Below, in pieces: positions 25,725 through 39,409 of a stretch of DNA of 64,000 nucleotides. The stretch is from assembly GCA_963978545.1 (NCBI GenBank), contig OZ021722.1:15318801-15382800 (forward strand), written 5' to 3'. Source of the DNA: Linyphia triangularis (Eukaryota > Arthropoda > Arachnida > Araneae > Linyphiidae). The position numbers were made by a program, and so were the translations under genes. Positions within the stretch are counted from its first letter, which is position 1, and each line of letters opens with the position of its first letter. The notes beneath the pieces were generated by a model. That model did not search any database and had not been told where the DNA came from. It saw nothing but the letters and a program-made list of their open reading frames with translations.

Positions 25725-27772
25725 AAGTGGGTCTAAAGTTGGTCCTAAAAATTGAACTTTCAAAATTTTCGTTTAAAATTTTCCCCATGTTAACGGTATG
25801 GAAAATTTCACACTTCTAAATTTTCAAAATTTTACAATCATTTTGCAACTAGGGTAACAGAAATTGTCACCCGAATCGATTTCCACATTCAAGTGGTTAT
25901 TAAAATGAAATTTTACTTCTCAAAATTCGGTTATTGCCAAAAAAATCTTTATATCCCTTTGAATATACATTAAACTTGTCAATCCTTAGGGAATTTTCCA
26001 ATTTTCAATTTTTGATTTTTAACCTTAATTTGTAGCCTAGGATAATAAAAGTCATCTTCCGATTTCTTTCTTATCATCAATTTGCTCATGAAATATTATT
26101 TTAGTACACAAAAACGAAGCATTGCTACGTGAAATAAAGCCTCAAAACAGTTTCTGAGCGTTTTCGTTTCAAAATTTCAACTTCTCATAGAGCTATTCAA
26201 AAATAGTTCTTTTTTGCTAAAATATTGAAATTTGTTTGATTTTTAATGTGTTTTTGAATAAAAAAACACAATTTGGAACCATTTGTTAAAAATGAAATTT
26301 TCAATTCAAATACACTCAAAACTGAAATATTTCATGATTTTCGAAAAATTGAATTTTTTATTTTTAGAATATTTTTTTTTAATTAAAATTTGGTACAAGA
26401 ATAACTATAAAACATATATCCACTGCAATTCGCTATTTGAAAGCATTTGAGCAATTTTCGCGAAAATACAATTCCCCATTGAAATAACATGGCGGACTAT
26501 TCAATGAACAATTGTTCAAAAAGGAAAATTTTCAAAATTTTTTCCCGTTTGTGATATTAAATCTTATATATAGGAGAATCTCCAATTCCAATTTTATAAC
26601 ACTCACTAAATAAAAAATGGATCTAAAGTTGTTCCAAAAAGTGCAATTTTCTAAAAAATAAAATTCCCCTATTGAAAACACATGGTGGACTATTCAATGA
26701 ATAATTGTTCAAAAATTAAAATTTTCAAAATTTTTTCCAGTGTGTGGTATTGAAGCTTATATATAGGAGAATCTCCAATTCCAATTTTATAACACTTACT
26801 AAATAAGAAGTGGGTCTAAAGTTGTTCCAAAAAGTGCAATTTTCTAAAAAATAAAATTTCCCCATTGAAAACACATGGCGGACTGTTCAATGAATTATTG
26901 TTCAAAAAGTAAAATTTTCAAAATTTTTTCCGTTTAGTGATATTGAAGCTCATATATAGGAGAATCTCGAATTTGAATTTTATAACACTCACTAAATAAG
27001 AAGTGGGTCTAAAGTTGTTCCAAAAAGTGCAATTTTCTCAAAAATAAGATTTCGCCATTGAAAACACATGACGGACTATTCAATGAATAATTTTTCAAAA
27101 AGTAAAATTTTCAAATTTTTTTCCGGTTTGTGATATTGAAGCTTATATGTAGGAGAATCTCCTATTCGAATTTTATAACACTCACTAAATAAGAAGTGGG
27201 TCTATAGTTGGTTCGAAATGTGCAATTTTCTCAAAAATAAAATTTCCCCATTGAAAACACATGGCGGACTGTTCAATGAACAATTGTTCAAAAAGGAAAA
27301 TTTTCAAAATTTTTTCCCGTTTGTGATATTAAATCTTATATATAGGAGAATCTCCAATTCCAATTTTATAACACTCACTAAATAAAAAATGGATCTAAAG
27401 TTGTTCCAAAAAGTGCAATTTTCTAAAAAATAAAATTCCCCTATTGAAAACACATGGTGGACTATTCAATGAATAATTGTTCAAAAATTAAAATTTTCAA
27501 AATTTTTTCCAGTGTGTGGTATTGAAGCTTATATATAGGAGAATCTCCAATTCCAATTTTATAACACTTACTAAATAAGAAGTGGGTCTAAAGTTGTTCC
27601 AAAAAGTGCAATTTTCTAAAAAATAAAATTTCCCCATTGAAAACACATGGCGGACTGTTCAATGAATTATTGTTCAAAAAGTAAAATTTTCAAAATTTTT
27701 TCCGTTTAGTGATATTGAAGCTCATATATAGGAGAATCTCGAATTTGAATTTTATAACACTCACTAAATAAG
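25725..27772 (+). repeat. Unit F15: gamma core plus 6 monomers (2048 bp)
   Basis: Gamma core nearly identical to F16, 2048 bp away. One visible difference is CAATTTTTGATTTTTAACC near 26004 (CAATTTTCGATTTTTAACC in F16). Confidence 0.93.
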
Positions 27773-29512
27773 AAGTGGGTCTAAAGTTGGTCCTAAAAAT
27801 TGAACTTTCAAAATTTTCGTTTAAAATTTTCCCCATGTTAACGGTATGGAAAATTTCACACTTCTAAATTTTCAAAATTTTACAATCATTTTGCAACTAG
27901 GGTAACAGAAATTGTCACCCGAATCGATTTCCACATTCAAGTGGTTATTAAAATGAAATTTTACTTCTCAAAATTCGGTTATTGCCAAAAAAATCTTTAT
28001 ATCCCTTTGAATATACATTAAACTTGTCAATCCTTAGGGAATTTTCCAATTTTCAATTTTCGATTTTTAACCTTAATTTGTAGCCTAGGATAATAAAAGT
28101 CATCTTCCGATTTCTTTCTTATCATCAATTTGCTCATGAAATATTATTTTAGTACACAAAAACGAAGCATTGCTACGTGAAATAAAGCCTCAAAACAGTT
28201 TCTGAGCGTTTTCGTTTCAAAATTTCAACTTCTCATAGAGCTATTCAAAAATAGTTCTTTTTTGCTAAAATATTGAAATTTGTTTGATTTTTAATGTGTT
28301 TTTGAATAAAAAAACACAATTTGGAACCATTTGTTAAAAATGAAATTTTCAATTCAAATACACTCAAAACTGAAATATTTCATGATTTTCGAAAAATTGA
28401 ATTTTTTATTTTTAGAATATTTTTTTTTAATTAAAATTTGGTACAAGAATAACTATAAAACATATATCCACTGCAATTCGCTATTTGAAAGCATTTGAGC
28501 AATTTTCGCGAAAATACAATTCCCCATTGAAATAACATGGCGGACTATTCAATGAACAATTGTTCAAAAAGGAAAATTTTCAAAATTTTTTCCCGTTTGT
28601 GATATTAAATCTTATATATAGGAGAATCTCCAATTCCAATTTTATAACACTCACTAAATAAAAAATGGATCTAAAGTTGTTCCAAAAAGTGCAATTTTCT
28701 AAAAAATAAAATTCCCCTATTGAAAACACATGGTGGACTATTCAATGAATAATTGTTCAAAAATTAAAATTTTCAAAATTTTTTCCAGTGTGTGGTATTG
28801 AAGCTTATATATAGGAGAATCTCCAATTCCAATTTTATAACACTTACTAAATAAGAAGTGGGTCTAAAGTTGTTCCAAAAAGTGCAATTTTCTAAAAAAT
28901 AAAATTTCCCCATTGAAAACACATGGCGGACTGTTCAATGAATTATTGTTCAAAAAGTAAAATTTTCAAAATTTTTTCCGTTTAGTGATATTGAAGCTCA
29001 NNNNNNNNNNNNNNNNNNNNNNNNNNNNNNNNNNNNNNNNNNNNNNNNNNNNNNNNNNNNNNNNNNNNNNNNNNNNNNNNNNNNNNNNNNNNNNNNNNNN
29101 NNNNNNNNNNNNNNNNNNNNNNNNNNNNNNNNNNNNNNNNNNNNNNNNNNNNNNNNNNNNNNNNNNNNNNNNNNNNNNNNNNNNNNNNNNNNNNNNNNNN
29201 ACTGTTCAATGAATTATTGTTCAAAAAGTAAAATTTTCAAAATTTTTTCCGGTGTGTGATATTGAAGCTTATATATAGGAGAATCTCCAATTCCAATTTT
29301 ATAACACTCACTAAATAGGAAGTGGGTCTATAGTTGGTTCAAAATGTGCAAATTTCTCAAAAATAAAATTTCCCCATTGAAAACACATGACGGACTGTTC
29401 AATGAATTATTTTTCAAAAAGTAAAATTTTCAAAATTTTTTTCGGTTTGTGATATTGAAGCTCATATATAGGAGAATCTCCTATTCGAATTTTATAACAC
29501 TCACTAAATAAG
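27773..29512 (+). repeat. Unit F16: gamma core plus monomers, interrupted by the gap
   Basis: Core 27773-28662, a full monomer 28663-28855, and the first 145 bp of a second monomer before the run of N. After the gap, 119 bp of a monomer end at 29319 and a full monomer fills 29320-29512. The true number of monomers, or even cores, across the gap cannot be known from the sequence. Confidence 0.9.
29001..29200. other. Assembly gap, 200 N
   Basis: Exactly 200 unknown bases. The left flank stops at monomer offset 145 and the right flank resumes at offset 74, so a gap made only of monomers would be about 122 + 193k bp. Two hundred does not fit, so the length looks like a placeholder. Translations running through the N are meaningless. 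Confidence 0.98.
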
Positions 29513-30987
29513 AAGTGGGTCTAAAGTTGGTCCTAAAAATTGAACTTTCAAAATTTTCGTTTAAAATTTTTCCCATGTTAACAGTATGGAAAATTACACA
29601 CTTCTGAATTTTCAAAATTTTACAATCATTTTGCAACTAGGGTAACAGAAATTGTCATCCGAATCGATTTCCACATTCAAGTGGTTATTAAAATGAAATT
29701 TTACTTCTCAAAATTCGGTTATTGCCAAAAAAATCTTTATATCCCTTTGAATATACATTAAACTTGCCAATTCTTAGGCAATTTTCCAATTCTAAATTTT
29801 CGAACTTTAACCTTAATTTGTAGCCTAGGATAATACAAGTAATCTTCCGATTTCTTTCTGATCATCAATTTGCACATGAAATATTATTTTAGTACACAAA
29901 ATCGAAGCAATGCTACGTAAAATAAAGCCTCAAAACAGTTTCTGAGCGCTTTCGTTTCAAAATTTCAACTTCTCATAGAGCTATTCAAAAATAGTTTGTT
30001 TTTTTTTTGCCAAAATTTTGAAATTTGTTTGATTTTTAATGTGTTTTTGAATAAAAAAACACAATTTGGAACCATTTGTTAAAAATGAAATTTTAAATTC
30101 AAATACACTCCAAACTGAAATATTTCAAGATTTTCGAAAAATTGAATTTTTTATTTTTAGAATACTTTTTTTTTAATTAAAATTTGGTACAAGAATAATT
30201 ATAAAACATATATCCAACTGCAATTCGCAATTTGAAAGCATTTGAGCAATTTTCTTGAAAATACAATTCCCCATTGAAATCAAATGGCGGACTATTCAAT
30301 GAATAATTGTTCAAAAAGTAAAATTTTCAAAATTTTTTCCCGTTTGTGAATTGAAGCTTATATATAGGAGAGTCTCCATTTTCAATTTTATAACACTCAC
30401 TAAATAAAAAGTGGGTCTAAAGTTGTTCCAAAAAGTGCAATTTTCTAAAAAATAAAATTCCCCTATTGAAAACACATGGTGGACTATTCAATGAATAATT
30501 GTTCAAAAAGTAAAATTTTCAAAATTTTTTTTCGTGTGTGATATTGCAGCTTATATATAGGAGAATCTCCAATTCCAATTTTATAACACTTACTAAATAA
30601 GAAGTGGGTCTAAAGTTGTTCCAAAAAGTGCAATTTTCTAAAAAATAAAATTTCCCCATTGAAAACACATGGCGGACTGTTCAATGAATTATTGTTCAAA
30701 AAGTAAAATTTTCAAAAATTTTTCCGGTGTGTGATATTGAAGCTTATATATAGGAGAATCTCCTATTCCAATTTTATAACACTCACTAAATAAGAAGTGG
30801 GTCTATAGTTGGTTCAAAATGTGCAAATTTCTCAAAAATAAAATTTCCCCATTGAAAACACATGACGGACTGTTCAATGAATTATTTTTCAAAAAGTAAA
30901 ATTTTCAAAATTTTTTCCGGTTTGTGATATTGAAGCTCATATATAGGAGAATCTCCTATTCGAATTTTATAACACTCACTAAATAAG
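29513..30987 (+). repeat. Unit F17: core plus 3 monomers (1475 bp)
   Basis: The core has GCCAATTCTTAGGC near 29766, CGAACTTTAACC near 29801, TTTGCACATGAAAT near 29869 and ATTTTAAATTCAAATAC near 30090. The end of the core has lost two bases (GTTTGTGAATTGAAGC near 30343). Confidence 0.93.
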
Positions 30988-32069
30988 AAGTGGGTCTAAA
31001 GTTGGTCCTAAAAATTGAACTTTCAAAATTTTCGTTTAAAGTTTTTCCCATGTTAACAGTATGGAAAATTACACACTTCTGAATTTTCAAAATTTTACAA
31101 TCATTTTGCAACTAGGGTAACAGAAATTGTCATCCGAATCGATTTCCACATTCAAGTGGTTATTAAAATGAAATTTTACTTCTCAAAATTCGGTTATTGC
31201 CAAAAAAATCTTTATATCCCTTTGAATATACATTAAACTTGCCAATCCTTAGGCAATTTTCCAATTCTCAATTTTCGATTTTTAACCTTAATTTGTAGCC
31301 TAGGATAATAAAAGTCATCTTCCGATTTCTTTCTGATCATCAATTTGCTCATGAAATGTTATTTTAGTACACAAAATCGAAGCAATGCTACGTAAAATAA
31401 AGCCTCAAAACAGTTTCTGAGCGCTTTCGTTTCAAAATTTCAACTTCTCATAGAGCTATTCAAAAATAGTTTTTTTTGCCAAAATTTTTAAATTTGTTTG
31501 ATTTTTAATGTGTTTTTGAATAAAAAAACACAATTTGGAACCATTTGTTAAAAATGAAATTTTCCATTCAAATACACTCAAAACTGAAATATTCAAGATT
31601 TTCGAAATATTGAATTTTTTATTTTTAGAATACTTTTTTTTAATTAAAATTTGGTACAAGAATAACTATATAACATATATCCAACTGCAATTCGCAATTT
31701 GAAAGCATTTGAGCAATTTTCTCAAAAATACAATTCCCCAATGAATTCACATGGCGGACTATTCAATGAATAATTGTTCAAAAATTAAAATTTTCAAAAT
31801 TTTTTCCCGTTTGTGATATTGAAGCTTATATATAGGAGAATATCCAATTTCAATTTTATAACACTCACTAAATAAAAAGTGGGTCTAAAGTTGTTCCAAA
31901 AAGTGCAATTTTCTAAAAAATAAGATATCGCCATTGAAAACACATGACGGACTGTTCAATGAATTATTTTTCAAAAAGTAAAATTTTCAAATTTTTTTCC
32001 GGTTTGTGATATTGAAGCTCATATATAGGAGAATCTCCTATTCGAATTTTATAACACTCACTAAATAAG
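30988..32069 (+). repeat. Unit F18: core plus 1 monomer (1082 bp)
   Basis: The core carries GTTTAAAGTTTTTCCC near 31034, shared in part with F22 and with the R2 class. Private changes are CCAAAATTTTTAAATTTG near 31479 and a one-base loss in GAAATATTCAAGATTTTCG near 31587. The monomer has AAGATATCGCCATTG near 31922. Confidence 0.92.
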
Positions 32070-33152
32070 AAGTGGGTCTAAAGTTGGTCCTAAAAATTGA
32101 ACTTTCAAAATTTTCGTTTAAAATTTTTCCCATGTTAACAGTATGGAAAATTACACACTTCTGAATTTTCAAAATTTTACAATCATTTTGCAACTAGGGT
32201 AACAGAAATTGTCATCCGAATCGATTTCCACATTCAAGTGGTTATTAAAATGAAATTTTACTTCTCAAAATTCGGTTATTGCCAAAAAAATCTTTATATC
32301 CCTTTGAATATACATTAAACTTGCCAATCCTTAGGCAATTTTCCAATTCTCAATTTTCGATTTTTAACCTTAATTTGTAGCCTAGGATAATAAAAGTCAT
32401 CTTCCGATTTCTTTCTGATCATCAATTTGCTCATGAAATGTTATTTTAGTACACAAAATCGAAGCAATGCTACGTAAAATAAAGCCTCAAAACAGTTTCT
32501 GAGCGCTTTCGTTTCAAAATTTCAACTTCTCATAGAGCTATTCAAAAATAGTTTTTTTTGCCAAAATTTTGAAATTTGTTTGATTTTTAATGTGTTTTTG
32601 AATAAAAAAACCCAATTTGGAACCATTTGTTAAAAATGAAATTTTCCATTCAAATACACTCAAAACTGAAATATTTTAAGATTTTCGAAAAATTGAATTT
32701 TTTATTTTTAGAATACTTTTTTTTAATTAAAATTTGGTACAAGAATAACTATAAAACATATATCCAACTGCAATTCGCAATTTGAAAGCATTTGAGCAAT
32801 TTTCTCGAAAATACAATTCCCCAATGAATTCACATGGCGGACTATTCAATGAATAATTGTTCAAAAATTAAAATTTTCAAAATTTTTTCCCGTTTGTGAT
32901 ATTGAAGCTTATATATAGGAGAATATCCAATTTCAATTTTATAACACTCACTAAATAAAAAGTGGGTCTAAAGTTGTTCCAAAAAGTGCAATTTTCTCAA
33001 AAATAATATTTCGCCATGGAAAACACATGACGGACTGTTCAATGAATTATTTTTCAAAAAGTAAAATTTTCAAAATTTTTTCCGGTTTGTGATATTGAAG
33101 CTCATATATAGGAGAATCTTCTATTCGAATTTTATAACACTCACTAAATAAG
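32070..33152 (+). repeat. Unit F19: core plus 1 monomer (1083 bp)
   Basis: Like F18 in structure. Private changes are AAAAAAACCCAATTTGG near 32604 and GAAATATTTTAAGATTTTC near 32668. Confidence 0.92.
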
Positions 33153-34610
33153 AAGTGGGTCTAAAGTTGGTCCTAAAAATTGAACTTTCAAAATTTTCCC
33201 CATGTTAACGGTATGGAAAATTTCACACTTCTAAATTTTCAAAATTTTACAATCATTTTGCAACTAGGGTAACAGAAATTGTCACCCGAATCGATTTCCA
33301 CATTCAAGTGGTTATTAAAATGAAATTTTACTTCTCAAAATTCGGTTATTGCCAAAAAAATCTTTATATCCCTTTGAATATACATTAAACTTGTCAATCC
33401 TTAGGCAATTTTCCAATTTTCAATTTTCGAATTTTAACCTTAATTTGTAGCCTAGGATAATAAAAGTCATCTTCCGATTTCTTTCTGATCATCAATTTGC
33501 TCATGAAATATTATTTTAGTACACAAAAACGAAGCATTGCTACGTGAAATAAAGCCTCAAAACAGTTTCTGAGCGTTTTCGTTTCAAAATTTCAACTTCT
33601 CATAGAGCTATTCAAAAATAGTTTTTTTTTGGTAAAATTTTGAAATTTGTTTGATTTTTAATGTGTTTTTGAATAAAAAAACACAATTTGGAACCATTTG
33701 TTAAAAATGAAATTTTCAATTCAAATACACTCAAAACTGAAATATTTCATGATTTTCGAAAAATAGAATTTTTTTATTTTTAGAATACTTTTTTTTAATT
33801 AAAATTTGGTACAAGAATAATTATAAAACATATATCCAACTGCAATTCGCAATTTGAAAGCATTTGAGCAATTTTCTTGAAAATACAATTCCCCATTGAA
33901 ATCACATGGCGGATTATTCAATGAATAATTGTTCAAAAAGTAAAATTTTCAAAATTTTTTCCCGTTTGTGATATTGAAGCTTATATATAGGAGAGTCTCC
34001 ATTTTCAATTTTATAACACTCACTAAATAAAAAGTTTGTCTAAAGTTGTTCCAAAAAGTGCAATTTTCTAAAAAATAAAATTCCCCCATTGAAAACACAT
34101 GGTGGACTATTCAATGAATAATTGTTCAAAAAGTAAAATTTTCAAAATTTTTTCCCGTGTGTGATATTGAAGCTTATATATAGGAGAATCTCCAATTCCA
34201 ATTTTATAACACTTACTAAATAAGAAGTGGGTCTAAAGTTGTTCCAAAAAGTGCAATTTTCTAAAAAATAAAATTTCCCCATTGAAAACACATGGCGGAC
34301 TGTTCAATGAATTATTGTTCAAAAAGTAAAATTTTCAAAATTTTTTCCGGTGTGTGATATTGAATCTTATATATAGGAGAATCTCCAATTCCAATTTTAT
34401 AACACTCACTAAATAAGAAGTGGGTCTATAGTTGGTTCAAAATGTGCAAATTTCTCAAAAATAAAATTTCCCCATTGAAAACACATGACGGACTGTTCAA
34501 TGAATTATTTTTCAAAAAGTAAAATTTTCAAATTTTTTTCCGGTTTGTGATATTGAAGCTCATATATAGGAGAATCTCCTATTCGAATTTTATAACACTC
34601 ACTAAATAAG
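33153..34610 (+). repeat. Unit F20: hybrid gamma core plus 3 monomers (1458 bp)
   Basis: The first half of the core is gamma type (GTCACCCGAATCG, ACGAAGCATTGC, CTACGTGAAATAAAG, TTTCATGATTTTCG). The end is the common type (CCAACTGCAATTCGC, TTTTCTTGAAAATAC) instead of the gamma CGCGAAAATAC. Near 33195 it lacks about 13 bp between two copies of AAAATTTTC. A monomer carries the odd AAAGTTTGTCTAAAG near 34031. Confidence 0.92.
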
Positions 34611-36467
34611 AAGTGGGTCTAAAGTTGGTCCTAAAAATTGAACTTTCAAAATTTTCGTTTAAAATTTTTCCCATGTTAACAGTATGGAAAATTACACACT
34701 TCTGAATTTTCAAAATTTTACAATCATTTTGCAACTAGGGTAACAGAAATTGTCATCCGAATCGATTTCCACATTCAAGTGGTTATTAAAATGTAATTTT
34801 ACTTCTCAAAATTCGGTTATTGCCAAAAAAATCTTTATATCCCTTTGATCATACATTAAACTTGCCAATCCTTAGGTAATTTTCCAATTCTCAATTTTCG
34901 AATTTTAACCTTAATTTGTAGCCTAGGATAATAAAAGTCATCTTCCGATATCTTTCTGATCATCAATTTGCACATGAAATATTATTTTAGTACACAAAAT
35001 CGAAGCAATGCAACGTAAAATAAAGCCTCAAAACAGTTTCTGAGCGCTTCCGTTTCAAAATTTCAACTTCTCATAGAGCTATTCAAAAATAATTTTTTTT
35101 GCCAAAATTTTGAAATTTGTTTGATTTTTAATGTGTTTTTGAATAAAAAAAACACGATTTGGAACCATTTGTTAAAAATAAAATTTTCCATTCAAATACA
35201 CTCAAAACTGAAATATTTCAAGATTTTCGAAAAATTGAATTTTTTTATTTTTAGAATACTTTTTTTTAATTAAAATTTGGTACAAGAATAACTATAAAAC
35301 ATATATCCAACTGCAATTCGCAATTTGAAAGCATTTGAGCAATTTTCTCGAAAATACAATTCCCCATTGAAATCACATGGCGGACTATTCAATGAATAAT
35401 TGTTCAAAAATTAAAATTTTCAAATTTTTTTCCCATTTGTTATATTGAAGCTTATATATAGGAGAATATCCAATTTCAATTTTATAACACTCACTAAATA
35501 AAAAGTGGGTCTAAAGTTGTTCCAAAAAGTGCAATTTTCTAAAAAATAAAATTTCTCCATTGAAAACACATGGCGGACTGTTCAATGAATTATTGTTCAA
35601 AAAGTAAAATTTTCAAAATTTTTTCCGGTTTGTGATATTGAAGCTCATATATAGGAGAATCTCGAATTTGAATTTTATAACACTCACTAAATAAGAAGTG
35701 GGTCTAAAGTTGTTCCAAAAAGTGCAATTTTCTAAAAAATAAGATTTCGCCATTGAAAACACATGGCGGACTGTTCAATGAATTATTGTTCAAAAAGTAA
35801 AATTTTCAAAATTTTTTCCGGTTTGTGATATCGAAGCTCATATATAGGAGAATCTCGAATTTGAATTTTATAACACTCACTAAATAAGAAGTGGGTCTAA
35901 AGTTGTTCCAAAAAGTGCAATTTTCTCAAAAATAAGATTTCGCCATTGAAAACACATGACGGACTGTTCAATGAATAATTGTTCAAAAATAAAAATTTTC
36001 AAAATTTTTTCCCGTGTGTGATATTGAAGCTTATATATAGGAGAATCTCTAATTCCAATTTTATAACACTTACTAAATAAGAAGTGGGTCTAAAGTTGTT
36101 CCAAAAAGTGCAATTTTCTAAAAAATAAAATTTCCCCATTGAAAACACATGGCGGACTGTTCAATGAATTATTGTTCAAAAAGTAAAATTTTCAAAATTT
36201 TTTCCGGTGTGTGATATTGAAGCATATATATAGGAGAATCTCCAATTCCAATTTTATAACACTCACTAAATAAGAAGTGGGTCTATAGTTGGTTCAAAAT
36301 GTGCAAATTTCTCAAAAATAAAATTTCCCCATTGAAAACACATGACGGACTGTTCAATGAATTATTTTTCAAAAAGTAAAATTTTCAAAATTTTTTCCGG
36401 TTTGTGATATTGAAGCTCATATATAGGAGAATCTCCTATTCGAATTTTATAACACTCACTAAATAAG
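34611..36467 (+). repeat. Unit F21: beta core plus 5 monomers (1857 bp)
   Basis: Beta-type core with CTTCCGTTTCAAAATTTC and TTTGCACATGAAAT, the same combination as R13 and R16 on the other side of the switch. Private changes are AAAATGTAATTTTAC near 34790, CCCTTTGATCATAC near 34841 and CCGATATCTTTC near 34946. The first monomer has AAATTTCTCCATTG near 35549, also found in the extra monomer of R16. Confidence 0.92.
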
Positions 36468-37550
36468 AAGTGGGTCTAAAGTTGGTCCTAAAAATTGAAC
36501 TTTCAAAATTTTCGGTTAAAGTTTTTCCCATGTTAACAGTATGGAAAATTACACACTTCTGAATTTTCAAAATTTTACAATCATTTTGCAACTAGGGTAA
36601 CAGAAATTATCATCCGAATCGATTTCCACATTCAAGTGGTTATTAAAATGAAATTTTACTTCTCAAAATTCGGTTATTGCCAAAAAAATCTTTATATCCC
36701 TTTGAATATACATTAAACTTGCCAATCCTTAGGCAATTTTCCAATTCTCAATTTTCGATTTTTAACCTTAATTTGTAGCCTAGGATAATAAAAGTCATCT
36801 TCCGATTTCTTTCTGATCATCAATTTGCTCATGAAATGTTATTTTAGTACACAAAATCGAAGCAATGCTACGTAAAATAAAGCCTCAAAACAGTTTCTGA
36901 GAGCTTTCGTTTCAAAATTTCAACTTCACATAGAGCTATTCAAAAATAGTTTTTTTTGCCAAAATTTTGAAATTTGTTTGATTTTTAATGTGTTTTTGAA
37001 TAAAAAAACACAATTTGGAACCATTTGTTAAAAATGAAATTTTCCATTCAAATTCACTCAAAACTGAAATATTTCAAGATTTTCGAAATATTGAATTTTT
37101 TATTTATAGAATACTTTTTTTTAATTAAAATTTGGTACAAGAATAACTATAAAACATATATCCAACTGCAATTCGTAATTTGAAAGCATTTGAGCAATTT
37201 TCTCGAAAATACAATTCCCCAATGAATTCACATGGCGGACTATTCAATGAATAATTGTTCAAAAATTAAAATTTTCAAAATTTTTTCCCGTTTGTGATAT
37301 TGAAGCTTATATATAGGAGAATATCCAATTTCAATTTTATAACACTCACTAAATAAAAAGTGGGTCTTAAGTTGTTCCAAAAAGTGCAATTTTCTCAAAA
37401 AGAAGATTTCGCCATTGAAAACACATGACGGACTGTTCAATGAATTATTTTTGAAAAAGGAATATTTTCAAAATTTTTTCCGGTTTGTGATATTGAAGCT
37501 CATATATAGGAGAATCTCCTATTCGAATTTTATAACACTCACTAAATAAG
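36468..37550 (+). repeat. Unit F22: core plus 1 monomer (1083 bp)
   Basis: Core with CGGTTAAAGTTTTTCCC near 36514, GAAATTATCATCCG near 36604, TTCTGAGAGCTTTCG near 36895 and TTATTTATAGAATAC near 37100. Its monomer contains TTTTTGAAAAAGGAATATTT near 37448, mirrored in R4, R7 and R10. Confidence 0.92.
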
Positions 37551-39409
37551 AAGTGGGTCTAAAGTTGGTCCTAAAAATTGAACTTTCACAATTTTGGTTT
37601 AAAATTTTTCCCATGTTAACAGTATGGAAAATTTAGCACTTCTGAATTTTCAAAATTTTACAATCATTTTGCGACTATGGTAACAGAAATTGTCATCCGA
37701 ATCGATTTCCACATTCAAGTGGTTATTAAAATGAAATTTTACTTCTCAAAATTCGGTTATTGCCAAAAAAATCTTTATATCCCTTTGAATATACATTAAA
37801 CTTGCCAATCCTTAGGCAATTTTCCAATTCTCAATTTTCAAATTTTAACCTTAATTTGTAGCCTAGGATAATACAAGTAATCTTCCGATTTCTTTCTGAT
37901 CATCAATTTGCTCATGAAATATTATTTTAGTACACAAAATCGAAGCAATGCTACGTAAAATAAAGCCTCAAAACAGTTTCTGAGCGCTTTCGTTTCAAAA
38001 TTTCAACTCATCATAGAGCTATTCAAAAATAGTTTGTTTTTTTTTGCCAAAATTTGGAAATTTGTTTGATTTTTAATATGTTTTTGAATAAAAAAACACA
38101 ATTTGGAACCATTTGTTAAAAATGAAATTTTCCATTCAAATACACTCAAAACTGAAATATTTCAAGATTTTCGAAAAATTGAATTTTTTATTTTTAGAAT
38201 ACTTTTTTTTTAATTAAATTTGGTACAAGAATAATTATTAAACATATATCCAACTGCAATTCGCAATTTGAAAGCATTTGAGCAATTTTCTTGAAAATAC
38301 AATTCACCATTGAAATCACATGGCGGACTATTCAATGAATAATTGTTCAAAAAGTAAAATTTTCAAAATTTTTTCCCATTTGTGATATTGAAGCTTATAT
38401 ATAGGAGAGTCTCCATTTTTAATTTTATAACACTCACTAAATAAAAAGTGGGTCTAAAGTTGTTCCAAAAAGTGCAATTTTCGAAAAAATAAAATTCCCC
38501 CATTGAAAACACATGGTGGACTATTCAATGAATAATTGTTCAAAAAGTAAAATTTTCAAAATTTTTTCCCGTGTGTGATATTGAAGCTTATATATAGGAG
38601 AATCTCCAATTCCAATTTTATAACACTTACTAAATAAGAAGTGGATCTAAAGTTGTTCCAAAAAGTGCAATTTTCAAAAAAATAAAATTTCCCCATTGAA
38701 AACACATGGCTGACTGTTCAATGAATTATTGTTCAAAAAGTAAAATTTTCAAATTTTTTTCCATTGTGTGATATTGAAGCTTATATATAGGAGAATCTCC
38801 ATTTTCAAATTTATAACACTCACTAAATAAAAAGTGGGTCTAAAAGTGTTCCAAAAAGTGCAATTTTCTAAAAAATAAAATTCCCCCATTGAAAACACAT
38901 GGTGGACTATTCAATGAATAATTGTTCAAAAATTAAAATTTTCAAAATTTTTTCCCGTATGTGATATTGAAGCTTATATATAGGAGAATCTCTAATTCCA
39001 ATTTAATAACACTTACTAAATAAGAATTGGGTCTAAAGTTGTTCCAAAAAGTGCAATTTTCTAAAAAATAAAATTTCCCCATTGAAAACACATGGCGGAC
39101 TGTTCAATGAATTATTGTTCAAAAAGTAAAATTTTCAAAATTTTTTCCGGTGTGTGATATTGAAGCTTATATATAGGAGAATCTCCAATTCCAATTTTAT
39201 AACACTCACTAAATAAGAAGTGGGTCTATAGTTGGTTCAAAATGTGCAAATTTCTCAAAAATAAATTTCCCCATTGAAAACACATGACGGACTGTTCAAT
39301 GAATTATTTTTCAAAAAGTAAAATTTTCAAAATTTTTTCCGGTTTGTGATATTGAAGCTCATATATAGGAGAATCTCCTATTCGAATTTTATAACACTCA
39401 CTAAATAAA
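37551..39409 (+). repeat. Unit F23: core plus 5 monomers (1859 bp)
   Basis: The core shares GCGACTATGGTAAC near 37671, TTTAGCACTTCTG and TTTTGGTTTAAAA with the inverted cores R3, R6 and R9. Private changes are CAACTCATCATAG near 38004, CCAAAATTTGGAAATTTG near 38047 and TTAATTAAATTTGG near 38211. Confidence 0.92.

Noticed and set aside
28982..29224. Open frames across the run of N on both strands
   Set aside because: They consist almost entirely of unknown residues created by the gap.
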